Assembly: GCF_002953255.1 (NCBI RefSeq)
Contig: NZ_CP026498.1
Coordinates: forward strand, 9,326,066-9,390,065
DNA length: 64,000 nucleotides
Origin: Streptomyces sp. CB01881
Lineage (GTDB): Bacteria; Actinomycetota; Actinomycetes; Streptomycetales; Streptomycetaceae
Direction of reading: 5' to 3'
Shown here: positions 32,800 to 42,797 of the stretch, piece after piece
Layout: every line of letters starts with the position of its first letter
How positions within the stretch are numbered: position 1 is the stretch's first letter
Notes under the pieces: generated by a model
What the model was told of the DNA's origin: nothing
What the model saw: the letters and a program-made list of their open reading frames with translations, nothing else
Database searches by the model: none
Program-made: the position numbers and the translations under genes

Positions 32800-34125
32800 T
32801 CAGTCCAGGCCGCGCGCGTGCCGCAGGCGGTCGGCGAGCATGTCCGGCGCGATGATCGGGTCCGGGTAGTCGGGGCGGTCGGCGAGCAGCCAGGGCCGGT
32901 GCACGGCCCGGCCCTGCACGTGGCCGAGCTCCGGCACCCAGCGTCGCACGTACGCGCCGTCCGGGTCGTAACGGTCCGCCTGGAGCAGCGGGTTGAGGAC
33001 CCGGTTCGGGCGGGTGTCCGTCCCGGTGCCGGCCACCCACTGCCAGTTGAGCTGGTTGTTCGCCACGTCACCGTCCACCAGCAGGCTCAGGAAGTGCCGC
33101 GCGCCGATCCGCCAGTCCAGGTGGAGCGACTTGGCGAGGAAACAGGCCGTCAGGAGCCTCGCCCGGTTGTGCATCCAGCCCTCGTGCGCGAGCTGTCGCA
33201 TGCCGGCGTCGACGATCGGGTAGCCGGTGCGCCCCTGCCGCCAGGCCTCGGCCTCACGCTCGTCGTGCTGCCAGTGGTCGTGCCGGGTGCGGTAGTCCCG
33301 GTGCGCCGCGTCGGGCCGGGCGGCGAGCACCTGGTGGTGGAAGTCCCGCCAGGCGAGCTGTCGGACGAAGGCCTCCGCGCCCTCACCGCCGCGCTCCAGC
33401 GCGCGCACCGCCAGCTCGGTGGCCGACAGGCACCCGAAGTGCAGGTAGGGCGAGAGCCGGGAGGTGCCGTCGTCCGCGAGCGCGTCGTGCACGTCCGCGT
33501 AGGCGTCGACGTCCCACTTCCGCCAACGTGCCCGGCCGGCCGTCTCCCCGCCGGGCGGCAGCGCGGGCGACACCGCACGGGCGGTGGGCAGGTCCTCGCC
33601 GCGCACGGCCGGCGGGGTGTCCAGCGACCGGGGGGCGGGCATCACGGCCCGGCGGGGCACACGCTGCCAGGCCCGGTGGTACGGGGTGAAGACGGCGTAG
33701 TGGTCCTTCCCGGCCGGGGTCACCCGGCCTGCCGGGACCACGGTCAGCACGGCGTCGTGGACGTGCAGCCGGTCGCCGAGCCGCGCCCGCAGGCCGGCCT
33801 CGCGCCGCTGGGCGAACGCGCTGACCCCGGCGCCGACGTGCACGCTCACCGCGCCGGTCTCCTCGGCCAGTCGGGCAGTCTGCTCGGCGGCGTCGCCGTG
33901 CCGTACGACCAGCCGGGAGCCGATCCGGCGCAGCGAGGCATCCAGGTCGGCAAGGCAGTCGGCAAGGAAGGCCTGACGGTTGGGGGTGCTGAAGCCCGCG
34001 GCCTCGACGGCGGGGTCGAGCACGAACACCGGTACGACCTGGTCGGCGGCGGCACGGGCGGCGTGCAGGACGGGGTTGTCGTACAGGCGGAGGTCCTGGG
34101 TGAACAGGGCGACGGAGACGGTCAT
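32800..34125 (-). CDS. phr: Deoxyribodipyrimidine photolyase
   Basis: A 441-aa cryptochrome/photolyase family protein, repairing UV pyrimidine dimers with light, FAD and an antenna cofactor. It has the N-terminal Rossmann domain (SVALFTQDLRLYDNPVL) and FAD-binding features SRLSPYLHFGCLSATEL, LAWRDFHHQVL, GYPIVDAGMRQL, HNRARLLTACFLAKSLHLDW and VANNQLNWQWVAGTGTD. Length fits CPD photolyases. Start ATG 34125 has CCGCCGATG context without a strong binding site. A short tandem repeat lies just upstream. Confidence 0.94.
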   Translation of the reverse strand: MTVSVALFTQDLRLYDNPVLHAARAAADQVVPVFVLDPAVEAAGFSTPNRQAFLADCLADLDASLRRIGSRLVVRHGDAAEQTARLAEETGAVSVHVGAGVSAFAQRREAGLRARLGDRLHVHDAVLTVVPAGRVTPAGKDHYAVFTPYHRAWQRVPRRAVMPAPRSLDTPPAVRGEDLPTARAVSPALPPGGETAGRARWRKWDVDAYADVHDALADDGTSRLSPYLHFGCLSATELAVRALERGGEGAEAFVRQLAWRDFHHQVLAARPDAAHRDYRTRHDHWQHDEREAEAWRQGRTGYPIVDAGMRQLAHEGWMHNRARLLTACFLAKSLHLDWRIGARHFLSLLVDGDVANNQLNWQWVAGTGTDTRPNRVLNPLLQADRYDPDGAYVRRWVPELGHVQGRAVHRPWLLADRPDYPDPIIAPDMLADRLRHARGLD

Positions 34126-34137
34126 CGGCGGTGCCTC

Positions 34138-34201
34138 GGGCTGGTCGAGTGGGCTGATCGGTCGAGTGGGCTGATCCGTCGAGTGGGCTGGTCGGTCGGG
34201 T
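34138..34201 (-). repeat. 17-bp tandem repeat upstream of photolyase
   Basis: Three adjacent 17-bp units of GGGCTGATCGGTCGAGT type (34151-34167, 34168-34184, 34185-34201; 1-3 mismatches) plus a partial copy at 34138-34150. They occupy the leader/promoter region of the photolyase gene and could be regulator sites or slippage. Confidence 0.6.
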
Positions 34202-34728
34202 GGGCGTGGCTTCGGCGCCTCGGTGGCTACCTTGGGTATCCGCCGGTGCGGGCCGCGTGCCGGCATGGTGGCAGCGGTCCACCGCTGCGGCGAGCCAGTA
34301 GACATGTCATCAGGAGTGGGCCGGGCAGGTACACCCGACAGCTCGGCGTGTCGGCGGCGGGTCGCAGTAGGCGGCACGGCAGGCGGCGCGTCTCACGCGC
34401 GCGGTCGCATGGTCACTCCGCTGTCAGCGCTTGGGGGTGGACGCGAGGGTGGGTGTGGGCACGCGGGCGGGCGTGAGCATGGGACCCCCATGGGAGCCCC
34501 TTGGCGGCTCGGGGCCGGCTGAGCGGCCTGTCATGCGGTCTGCAATGCGGTCTGCAGCTTCCGTTCGGAGCCTTGCGCTCTGCGGATTGGACCAGAGGGC
34601 AGCGGATCGCCGTCCGTCGGCCGTCGGCCGTCGGCCGCTTGGTCTCGCTGGTCGGACAGGCGCGCCGCGCTCGACGCGGCAGGGACGGGAGGGAGTGACG
34701 GGGCAGGAGGCTCGACCGGGGGCCGCTC
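34202..34728. other. Gene-free stretch between photolyase and LysR genes
   Basis: 527 bp. Open frames here lack codon bias expected of genes and are fragments. It holds short repeats (TCGGCCG-type triplets around 34610-34640, GCGGTCTGCA repeats around 34538-34555) and presumably the photolyase promoter. Nothing else seen. Confidence 0.5.
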
Positions 34729-35640
34729 TCAGGCGGTGGCCGCGGCGGCCTCGGCGAGGGCGTCCAGGACCGGGCGGATCAGCGGGTGGCCGTCCGCGCC
34801 GGCCCGGACCGCTGCAAAGACCCGGCGGGTGGCGAGTGCGCTGTCCACCCGCCGGACCGCGACCCGGGCGAGGTCCACGCCCAGCAGCGCGGAGCGCGGC
34901 ACCAACGCGACCCCGGCGCCGGCCGAGGCGAGCGCGACGACGGCGCGGAAGTCGTCCGAGGAGTGCACCAGGCGCGGCTGGAACCCGGCGTACTCGCAGG
35001 CCAGCAGCACCACGTCGTGGCAGGGGTTGCCGGGGTAGGGGCCGATCCACGGCTCGTCGGCGAGGTCGGCCACGGCGATCGGCCCCTCGGCGGCGGCCAG
35101 CGGGTGGGCGAGCGGAAGCACCGCCTCGAACGGTTCGGCGTACAGCGGCACCCGGGTGAGTCTGGCATCGTCGGCGCGCGGGGCGCCCCGGTACTCGACG
35201 GCCACCGCTAGGTCGGCGCGCCCGTCCAGGACCATCGGGAGGCTGGCGTCCCCTTCCGCGTCCAGCACCTTGAGGTGGACGCCGGGCGCGCGGGCGGCGA
35301 GGGCGCCGATGGCGGGTGCGAGGACGAGGGAGATGCCGGTCGCGAACGAGGCGACGGTGACCTCACCGGAGACGCCCGCGGAGTAGGCGGCGAGGTCCGC
35401 CTCGGCGCGCTCCAGCTGGGCGAGGACGGCGTCGGCGTGGCCGAGCAGGATCTCGCCGGCCGCGGTGAGCCGGACGCCCCGGCCCTCGCGGGCGAGCAGG
35501 TGGTGGCCGGTCTCCTGTTCCAGCGCGGCCAGCTGCTGGGAGACGGCTGAGGGGGTGAGGTAGAGGGCGGCCGCCGCAGCGGTCACGGTGCGGTGGTCCG
35601 CCACGGCCCGCAGGGTCCGAAGCCGTCGTGCGTCGATCAC
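34729..35640 (-). CDS. LysR-family transcriptional regulator
   Basis: A 303-aa LysR regulator. The N-terminal winged helix-turn-helix is RRLRTLRAVADHRTVTAAAA...LTPSAVSQQLAALE, followed by the periplasmic-binding-protein-like effector domain (WIGPYPGNPCHDVVLLAC, ASAGAGVALVPRSAL). Start ATG 35640. The target cannot be named: neighbours on both sides are on the same strand and well separated, so there is no classic divergent target gene. The large intergenic block upstream carries operator-like repeats that could be bound by it or control it. Confidence 0.92.
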   Translation of the reverse strand: MIDARRLRTLRAVADHRTVTAAAAALYLTPSAVSQQLAALEQETGHHLLAREGRGVRLTAAGEILLGHADAVLAQLERAEADLAAYSAGVSGEVTVASFATGISLVLAPAIGALAARAPGVHLKVLDAEGDASLPMVLDGRADLAVAVEYRGAPRADDARLTRVPLYAEPFEAVLPLAHPLAAAEGPIAVADLADEPWIGPYPGNPCHDVVLLACEYAGFQPRLVHSSDDFRAVVALASAGAGVALVPRSALLGVDLARVAVRRVDSALATRRVFAAVRAGADGHPLIRPVLDALAEAAAATA

Positions 35641-35707
35641 ACGCCAATTCTGCCAGCGCCTCGGGGCGCTCCGGAGCGGGGTGGCGGGGGCGGCGGAGCG
35701 AAGGCGG

Positions 35708-35745
35708 CGGAGTAGGAAGTCGGGACCGGCCGACTTCCTACTCCG
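35708..35745. terminator. Hairpin A of a twin pair (AGTAGGAAGTCGG stem)
   Basis: Arms 35708-35723 and 35730-35745, 16 bp, perfect, 6-nt loop, 67 bp upstream of the LysR start. The stem core AGTnGGAAGTCGG is nearly the same as hairpin B at 36269-36307. It may be a terminator, attenuator or the end of a small mobile unit. Confidence 0.6.
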
Positions 35746-35876
35746 TGAGCCCTGCGGCCTCAGCGCTCACGGCTCATCGGCGGCGGTCGCCACGCTCCCC
35801 TCGCTCCCGCACGACCTCGCGCGTGCGGGGAGAGAGAAGGGCGGGCGACGAGGCACCGGCGCGAGCCGGCCGTGTA

Positions 35877-36018
35877 CTTTGCAAAGCTGTACAGCTATTT
35901 GCAAAGTGCGGGGCGAGGCGAGAGCGGGGGCGAATCTGGGCGCCGGGCGACGTCCCGCAGCCGGGGAAGCGATTCGCCAAACACTCCTCACACTTTGCAA
36001 AGTCACCTGTTTGCAAAG
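35877..36018. promoter_or_regulatory. Four TTTGCAAAG boxes (operator-like palindromes)
   Basis: Copies at 35878-35886, 35898-35906, 35994-36002 and 36010-36018, grouped as two pairs with 20-bp and 16-bp start-to-start spacing. The best copy is the 12-bp palindrome ACTTTGCAAAGT (35993-36003 plus flank). The first pair brackets a second palindrome CTGTACAG. AT-rich boxes in such GC-rich DNA are unlikely by chance. They lie 240-380 bp upstream of the LysR gene and about 600 bp downstream of kbl. Confidence 0.6.
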
Positions 36019-36268
36019 TGCTGGGACGGGAGGGAGGGCACGGACAGCCCGAGCGGCACGGATGGGACGCATGGCATGAACGGCCAGAGAACGTGCACGC
36101 CAAGATCGTCAAGAGTGCCAGGAGCGCCATCCCCCAGGCCTGCCAGAAACCGTGCGAACGCTCGACGTGCAGCAACGGCCACAATCGCGGCGAGGCAGGA
36201 GATACGGGAAAGGCAGGAGGTACGGGGAAGGGCGTGACGCGCAAGACCTACCGCGAAGGGTCCGCGGT

Positions 36269-36307
36269 CGGGAGTGGGAAGTCGGGCGGGCCGACTTCCC
36301 ACTCCCG
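36269..36307. terminator. Hairpin B of a twin pair (AGTGGGAAGTCGG stem)
   Basis: Arms 36269-36285 and 36291-36307, 17 bp, perfect, 5-nt loop. Same stem core as hairpin A, 560 bp away, with the four TTTGCAAAG boxes between them. Apart from these and the terminator nearer kbl, the 35641-36623 block shows no convincing gene. Confidence 0.6.
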
Positions 36308-36467
36308 GGCGGGAGGGTGGGGCAGATGGTCTTCGATGGCACGGCGGCCGGGCGCTGCTCTTCCGGCCGTCGGCCGGCCGGGCCGCCCAGGGGCCTTCGG
36401 GGCGGGATTGGTGCCGTGCGGCGGGGGCGGGCCGGGCCGGCCCCCGCCGCTCGGCGGCTTGGGAGCC

Positions 36468-36500
36468 CGTGGCGCGTCCGGTCCGAGCGGACGCGCCACG
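36468..36500 (-). terminator. Terminator downstream of kbl
   Basis: A perfect 13-bp inverted repeat (36468-36480 and 36488-36500) with a 7-nt loop, about 124 bp beyond the kbl stop. Confidence 0.55.
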
Positions 36501-36623
36501 GGCGGTCGGGCGAGGAGCCGGGCGAGGCGTCCCCGGGCGCGGGCCGCTCCTCTGGCGCCGGGCTGCACCCCGGTGCCCGGGGCGGCGCCACGGGGTCACT
36601 CCCCCGCGGGCCGCGCCGGAGGG

Positions 36624-37817
<1,194 letters not shown>

Positions 37818-37843
37818 AGCAGACTCCTAGTCGGCGGGGAGGC

Positions 37844-38872
37844 TCAGGCGGTCCAGTCGAGAATGATCTTGCCGCAGCGGCCGCTGGCCGCGTCGTCGAA
37901 TGCGGCCTCGAAGTCGGAGGCGGCGTAGCGGCCGGTGATGACGGGGCTGAGGTCGAGGCCGCCCTCCAGCAGGACGGACATCGCGTACCAGGTCTCGAAC
38001 ATCTCGCGGCCGTAGATGCCCTTGATGGTGATCATCGAGGTGACCACGGAGGCCCAGTCGACGGGGAACTGCTCGGCGGGCAGCCCGAGCATGGCGATCT
38101 TCCCGCCGTGCGTCATGTTGGCGATCATCGACTGGAGCGCCTCGGGGCGGCCGGACATCTCCAGGCCGACGTCGAAGCCCTCGCGCAGGCCGAGTTTCTG
38201 CTGGCCCTCCTCGATGGTGTGCTCGGCGACGTTCAGGGCGAGCGTGACGCCGACCTCGCGGGCCAGGTCGAGCCGGTACGGGGAGACGTCGGTGATCATC
38301 ACATTGCGGGCACCGGCGTGCTTGGCGACGGCGGCGGCCATGATGCCGATCGGGCCGGCACCGGTGATCAGCACGTCCTCGCCGACGAGTGGGAAGGAGA
38401 GTGCGGTGTGCACGGCGTTGCCGAAGGGGTCGAAGATCGCGGCGACGTCGAGGTCGACGGGGACGCGGTGCACCCAGACGTTGGAGGCGGGCAGCGCGAC
38501 GTACTCGGCGAAGGCGCCGTCGCGGCCGACGCCGAGGCCGATGGTGTTGCGGCAGAGGTGGCGGCGGCCGGCCAGGCAGTTGCGGCACTTGCCGCAGACC
38601 AGGTGGCCCTCGCCGCTGACCAGGTCGCCGACCGAGATGTCCGCGACGGCCGCGCCGATCTCGGCGACCTCGCCGACGAACTCGTGACCGAGGACGAGCG
38701 GGGTGCGGATGGTCTGCTGCGCCCAGCCGTCCCAGTTGCGGATGTGCAGGTCGGTGCCGCAGATGCCGGTGCGCAGCACCTTGATCAGCACCTCGCCGGG
38801 GCCGATGGCAGGCTTCGGGACGTCCATCAGCCAGAGTCCGGGCTCGGCCTTCTGCTTGACGAGTGCCTTCAC
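37844..38872 (-). CDS. tdh: L-threonine 3-dehydrogenase
   Basis: A 342-aa zinc alcohol dehydrogenase family enzyme oxidising L-threonine to 2-amino-3-ketobutyrate with NAD. Catalytic zinc ligands are in GICGTDLHI and GHEFVGEV; structural zinc cysteines in CGKCRNCLAGRRHLC; the nucleotide motif is GAGPIGIMAA; FDPFGNAVHTAL is typical of Tdh. Start GTG 38872 is set by homology (KALVKQKAEPGLWL). Operon with kbl. Confidence 0.95.
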   Translation of the reverse strand: MKALVKQKAEPGLWLMDVPKPAIGPGEVLIKVLRTGICGTDLHIRNWDGWAQQTIRTPLVLGHEFVGEVAEIGAAVADISVGDLVSGEGHLVCGKCRNCLAGRRHLCRNTIGLGVGRDGAFAEYVALPASNVWVHRVPVDLDVAAIFDPFGNAVHTALSFPLVGEDVLITGAGPIGIMAAAVAKHAGARNVMITDVSPYRLDLAREVGVTLALNVAEHTIEEGQQKLGLREGFDVGLEMSGRPEALQSMIANMTHGGKIAMLGLPAEQFPVDWASVVTSMITIKGIYGREMFETWYAMSVLLEGGLDLSPVITGRYAASDFEAAFDDAASGRCGKIILDWTA

Positions 38873-39311
38873 TGCGGCGGCTCCTGACGCGCGAGGGGGG
38901 CGGCCTGGTGTGGGCAGGCCGACGGGGCCCGGCGGGGTGGCGGCTGCCGCCTCCTTCTCACCGGGCACGGAGCAATCTGCCTGGTGGGAGGGGGTGCGGT
39001 CCATCGAGGAATTCTTAAGGGCCGCCACAGCTGGGCTAAACGATCGTGCCCGAGCAGCGGCTGGCGGCCTTCGCGGCGTGCCGGTGGCCACCCGTTCGGC
39101 GCAGCACGCGGGAGTGTGCGGACCGGCCGGGCGGCTGCGGGGCCGTCTGCGGGGGTGGTGGCAGCCCGGCGACGAGCCTGTCCGGCGCGTCCAGGACACA
39201 GGAGGCGGGAGGAGGAAGGCGGCGGGAGGCAGGAGGCGGAGCGCGGACGGCAGGGCGCAGGGAACAGGACGCAGGGAACAGGGCTGGACGGCGGGCGGGC
39301 CGTCGGCTCGC
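38873..39311. other. Gene-free stretch upstream of tdh
   Basis: 439 bp. It should hold the tdh promoter; on the minus strand TTTAGC (about 39040) and TAAGAA (about 39016) are a weak -35/-10 pair with 17-18-bp spacing near the AT-rich GAATTCTTAA at 39009-39018. A 14-bp direct repeat (GCAGGGAACAGGAC) lies at 39257-39284. No gene seen. Confidence 0.4.
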
Positions 39312-39968
39312 TCAGCTCCTCCGGCTGCTGACCACCTCGGTGAGCGCCGCCCCGGCTGCCAGGAGGCCGGCGGCAACGACGAGCAGACCGCCGGTGGACA
39401 CCAGCAGGTCGGCCGGGCGGGGAGTCGTCACGAGCCGGGAGAGCAGCGTGTTCACCGGGGACAGGCCCTTGGCCACCAACAGCGCCAGCAGCAGCACCAG
39501 GGCGAGCAGCAGGGCGTAACCCTGCCGCCGGAAGACCAGGCGGGAACAGACCAGGCCGACCGCGATTCCGGTGAACGCGCAGGTCAGCTGCGCCTCGGTG
39601 CCGAGCAGCAGGTCGGCGGGGGTCAGCGGATGGGTGCCGGTCAGGAAGGGGATGCCGAGGCCGAGGGTGGTCAGCAGCAGGCACCAGAGGACGGCGGTGC
39701 AGACGGTGCCCAGCAGGACGCGGCGGGAGCCGCCTGCGTTGACGACGACGACGGCGCGGTGGGCGTGGTCCTCCAGTCCGGCCTGGGCGATGGTGAGCCA
39801 GGTGGAGCAGAGCAGCATGGCGCCGGCCGCCGCGCCGTAGGTGGCGGTGAGCGGGCCGTTGTCGCTGCTGGTGAGCACGGTCACCAGGCCGACGAAGAGC
39901 AGCACCGGCGCGAGGTAGCGCTGGGAGAGCAGCATGGTGGTGAACTGGTAGCGGACCAGGGGGATCAT
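39312..39968 (-). CDS. ABC transporter membrane subunit
   Basis: A 218-aa integral membrane protein with about six hydrophobic helices (for example YLAPVLLFVGLVTVL, YALLLALVLLLALLVAK, GLLVVAAGLLAAGAAL). No soluble domain. Its start overlaps the ATPase stop (ATGA). Probably the permease of a small two-component exporter; the family is poorly conserved and the substrate unknown. Confidence 0.8.
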   Translation of the reverse strand: MIPLVRYQFTTMLLSQRYLAPVLLFVGLVTVLTSSDNGPLTATYGAAAGAMLLCSTWLTIAQAGLEDHAHRAVVVVNAGGSRRVLLGTVCTAVLWCLLLTTLGLGIPFLTGTHPLTPADLLLGTEAQLTCAFTGIAVGLVCSRLVFRRQGYALLLALVLLLALLVAKGLSPVNTLLSRLVTTPRPADLLVSTGGLLVVAAGLLAAGAALTEVVSSRRS

Positions 39969-40912
39969 CGGGCCACCTTCCTCGACGCACCGCGTTCGCC
40001 CCGGGCGGGACTGTCGGCCCGGGTGGGACTGTCGGCCCGGGTGGCGCCGTCGGCCGGGGTCAGGCGGTCGACGGACCAGTGGTGCTGGAGTGCGGCGAGC
40101 AGGACGGCGTCCGAGTGCCTGCGGTCGACCCGGAGCACCAGGGAACCGTCGCGGCGGGCGGTGTCCAGCACACCAGGGAGGGTGTGCCAGTCGGGTCCGG
40201 GCGGGGTGGCGCCGGCGCAGGGGGCCGTCAGGACGATCTCGGTGGCGGCGGCCTCGGCGACAGCGGCCGCGGTGCCCCGGCCGTCGGTGCCCCCGACGTC
40301 GGCGCGGCGGGTGACCCGCCCCTCGCCGATCGCGTAGGTACCGGTGGCGTGGGCCCCGGCGACCGCCTCGCGGTGGTCGGTGAAGACGACGGCCCCGCCG
40401 TCGCCGGCCACCTCGTCGATCAGTGCGCCCAGCACTCCGTGGGCGGAGGCGTCCAGGCCGGACCAGGGTTCGTCCAGGACGAGCAGTCCGGGCCGGACGA
40501 GCAGGGCCTGCGCGAGCGCGACCTTCTGGGCGTTGCCCTTGGAGAGGGTGCGCAGCGGGGCTTCCGGTCCGCCGACCAGGGCGAGCCGGTCGATGAGCAG
40601 GCCGGCCCGGTCGCGGGCGCGGGCGGTGGACAGGCCGCGGATCCGGCCCATGTGGGTCAGGTAGGAGAGTGTGGTGATGCGGTCGTTGGCGGTGAAGCGG
40701 TCGGGGACGTAGCCGGTCTCGCCGGGGCGGCCGGTGACGCGGCCGGTGGTGGGCCGGGAGAGTCCGGCGAGGATCCGCAGCAGGGTGGACTTGCCGGAGC
40801 CGTTGCCACCGACGACGGCGAGGACGTCACCGGCGGCGACGTGCAGGTCCACGTCCCGGAGGATCCACCGCCCCGCGCCGTAGCGCTTGCCCATTGCTTC
40901 GCACCGCAACAA
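39965..40912 (-). CDS. ABC transporter ATP-binding protein
   Basis: A 315-aa ATPase: Walker A GGNGSGKST, a variant signature LSKGNAQKVAL, Walker B LLVLDEPWSGLD and H-loop VVFTDHREA. The last 80 residues are low-conservation. The TTG start at 40912 (LLRCEAMGKRYGAGRW) follows GGGAG and gives the normal N-terminus; ATG 40894 is an alternative. The LSKGN signature is seen in CcmA-like exporters. Partner of the permease gene downstream. Confidence 0.87.
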   Translation of the reverse strand: MLRCEAMGKRYGAGRWILRDVDLHVAAGDVLAVVGGNGSGKSTLLRILAGLSRPTTGRVTGRPGETGYVPDRFTANDRITTLSYLTHMGRIRGLSTARARDRAGLLIDRLALVGGPEAPLRTLSKGNAQKVALAQALLVRPGLLVLDEPWSGLDASAHGVLGALIDEVAGDGGAVVFTDHREAVAGAHATGTYAIGEGRVTRRADVGGTDGRGTAAAVAEAAATEIVLTAPCAGATPPGPDWHTLPGVLDTARRDGSLVLRVDRRHSDAVLLAALQHHWSVDRLTPADGATRADSPTRADSPARGERGASRKVAR

Positions 40913-41019
40913 GTCGGCTCCCGTTGACGTCAGTTCGCCTCCGCACCCTACTGCGCTGCGGGCGGTCCACGGCGCCAGGGTGCGGGAAGAAGGGCCGGCG
41001 CCGGGGTGCGGGAAGGTAC

Positions 41020-41070
41020 GCCGGGGTGCAGGGGTCGCCGGGGTGCACGGGTCGCCGGGGTGCACGGGTC
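41020..41070. repeat. 17-bp tandem repeat, three copies
   Basis: GCCGGGGTGCACGGGTC at 41020-41036 (one mismatch), 41037-41053 and 41054-41070, with degenerate flanking copies. It lies in the divergent region between the ABC ATPase gene and the beta-lactamase-like gene (40913-41234), which is otherwise featureless. Confidence 0.65.
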
Positions 41071-41234
41071 GGCGGGGTGCGGGAAGGAGCCGCGCCGGGC
41101 TGCGTCCGTTCGGGCCAGCGGGGCGGCGGCCCGGCGCGCGGGCCGGTTGTGGCGCACATACGGTGGCGAACGCTCCCCCCCGGCCTCGGGGAGCGGTGCT
41201 CCGGGGCCGTCCGCCGCAGAGAGGCGCCTCAACC

Positions 41235-42632
41235 ATGAGCCCGACCATGAGCCCGACCGTGACGAAGACCCGACGACGGACGTTACCCGCGCTGCGCCGC
41301 CGCTCCCCCGCGCGGGCGACCACGACGACGCTGGCCCTGGCGGGTCTGCTGGCCGCAGCCGGTTGCTCGGGCGGGGCGGCGTCGGACCCGTCGGCGTCCG
41401 GGGCGGTGACCGCTGTTCCGGCCGCGCTCAGCCCCTCGGCGAGCGGTCCGTCCCCGGCCGGCGGTTCGCCGGGCGGATCCGGTTCGCCGGGCGGATCGGG
41501 GCCGGCCACCGCGTCGGGGCCGGCGGGCGCGTCGGGCGGCTCCGTGGCGCCGCTGACCCCGGACGTCACCGCCCGGTTGGACGCCGCGATGCAGCGGGTG
41601 CTGAACCAGGCCTCCGTCCCCGGGGTGATGGTCGGTCTGACCACTCCCGACGGCAGCTATCTCAAGGCCTTCGGCGTCTCGGACAAGATCGCCGGCACAC
41701 CGATGGTGACCGGGCTGAACATGCGGATCGGCAGCGAGACCAAGACCTTCACGGTGACCGGGCTGCTGCGGCTGGTCGACCAGGGAAAGGCGGGCCTGGA
41801 CGACCCGGTCGCCAAGTACCTCGCGGGCGTGCCCGGCGGTGACGTGATCACCCTGCGCGAGCTCGCCGACATGCGCAGCGGCCTGTTCTCGTACACCGCG
41901 GACCAGGGGTTCGTTCAGGCCTTCCTCAACGACCCGAACCGGCCCTTCACGCCGCAGGAGCTGCTGGGGTACGCGTTCGCGCACCCCGCGAACTTCGCTC
42001 CGAACACCCAGTTCGAGTACTCCAACACCAACACCGTGCTGCTCGGCCTGGTGATCGAGAAGATCAGCGGGCAGCCACTCGGAGGCTTCCTGAAGCAGCA
42101 GGTGTTCGACCCGGCAGGTCTGGGGCGGACCGTCTTCCCGGCCGACGCGTCGTTCCCGCAGCCGCACGCCCGCGGCTACACCAACCAGACGCCCGACGGC
42201 GCGGTCGCGGACGCCACCGACTGGAACCCGTCCTGGGCCTGGGCGGCGGGCGCCGCCATCTCGGACCTGGCCGACCTGCAGAAGTGGGCGAAGGTGCTGG
42301 CCACCGGCACGCTGCTCAACCCGCTGACCCAGGCCGAACGGCTGAAGACCCCGCCCACCGGGGTGCCCGGACTCGACTACGGGCTGGGGCTGTTCGTCAA
42401 CCACGGCTGGGTCGGGCACAACGGTTCGCTGCCGGGTTACCAGAGCGTGGCGGTCTACCTGCCATCGGCACAGGCGACGCTGGTGGTGCTGCTGAACACC
42501 GACATCCCGTCGCAGGGTTCGGAGCCGTCGACGCTCTTCGCGCAGGCCGCCACCGAGATCGTCTCGCCGGGAAACGTCTACAGCTTCCCGGCCGCCCCGG
42601 GGAGCAGCTCGCCCTCGCCCGCAGTGGTCTGA
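41235..42632 (+). CDS. Serine beta-lactamase/D-Ala-D-Ala carboxypeptidase-like lipoprotein
   Basis: A 465-aa exported protein. The signal has twin arginines (KTRRRTLPALRRRS) and a lipobox ending LLAAAGC, then a Gly/Ser/Pro-rich linker to about residue 110. The serine hydrolase domain has SETK (SxxK nucleophile motif), YSN (YxN) and HNG near the C-terminus (HxG), as in class C beta-lactamases and R61-type DD-peptidases. It probably acts on cell-wall peptides at the outer face of the membrane, or as an esterase; resistance cannot be claimed from sequence. Ends at a 58-bp perfect palindrome. Confidence 0.9.
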   Translation: MSPTMSPTVTKTRRRTLPALRRRSPARATTTTLALAGLLAAAGCSGGAASDPSASGAVTAVPAALSPSASGPSPAGGSPGGSGSPGGSGPATASGPAGASGGSVAPLTPDVTARLDAAMQRVLNQASVPGVMVGLTTPDGSYLKAFGVSDKIAGTPMVTGLNMRIGSETKTFTVTGLLRLVDQGKAGLDDPVAKYLAGVPGGDVITLRELADMRSGLFSYTADQGFVQAFLNDPNRPFTPQELLGYAFAHPANFAPNTQFEYSNTNTVLLGLVIEKISGQPLGGFLKQQVFDPAGLGRTVFPADASFPQPHARGYTNQTPDGAVADATDWNPSWAWAAGAAISDLADLQKWAKVLATGTLLNPLTQAERLKTPPTGVPGLDYGLGLFVNHGWVGHNGSLPGYQSVAVYLPSAQATLVVLLNTDIPSQGSEPSTLFAQAATEIVSPGNVYSFPAAPGSSSPSPAVV

Positions 42633-42697
42633 GGGCCGGTCCGCGCGGCGGGCCGAGGGCCCGACTCCGAGCCCCGCCGCATGCGTCGGATTCCCAT

Positions 42698-42755
42698 GCG
42701 TCAGAGTTCTTGGCCCGGCTGCCTGATCAGGCAGCCGGGCCAAGAACTCTGACGC
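42698..42755. terminator. 58-bp perfect palindrome between convergent genes
   Basis: Arms of 29 bp (42698-42726, 42727-42755) without mismatch or spacer. It stands between the convergent beta-lactamase-like and DNA ligase genes and should terminate both. It is preceded by a direct repeat of ATGCGTC (42681, 42696). Confidence 0.85.
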
Positions 42756-42797
42756 CGTATCACTTCCGGACGCCGCACCGCTTCCGTCCCGCGTGCG

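Noticed and set aside
35774..36244. Open frames within the gene-free block upstream of the LysR gene
   Set aside because: None has a good start site, codon bias or recognisable motif; the hairpins and TTTGCAAAG boxes lie across them.
41020..41070. CRISPR array
   Set aside because: Units are contiguous 17-bp repeats with no unique spacers and no cas genes nearby.
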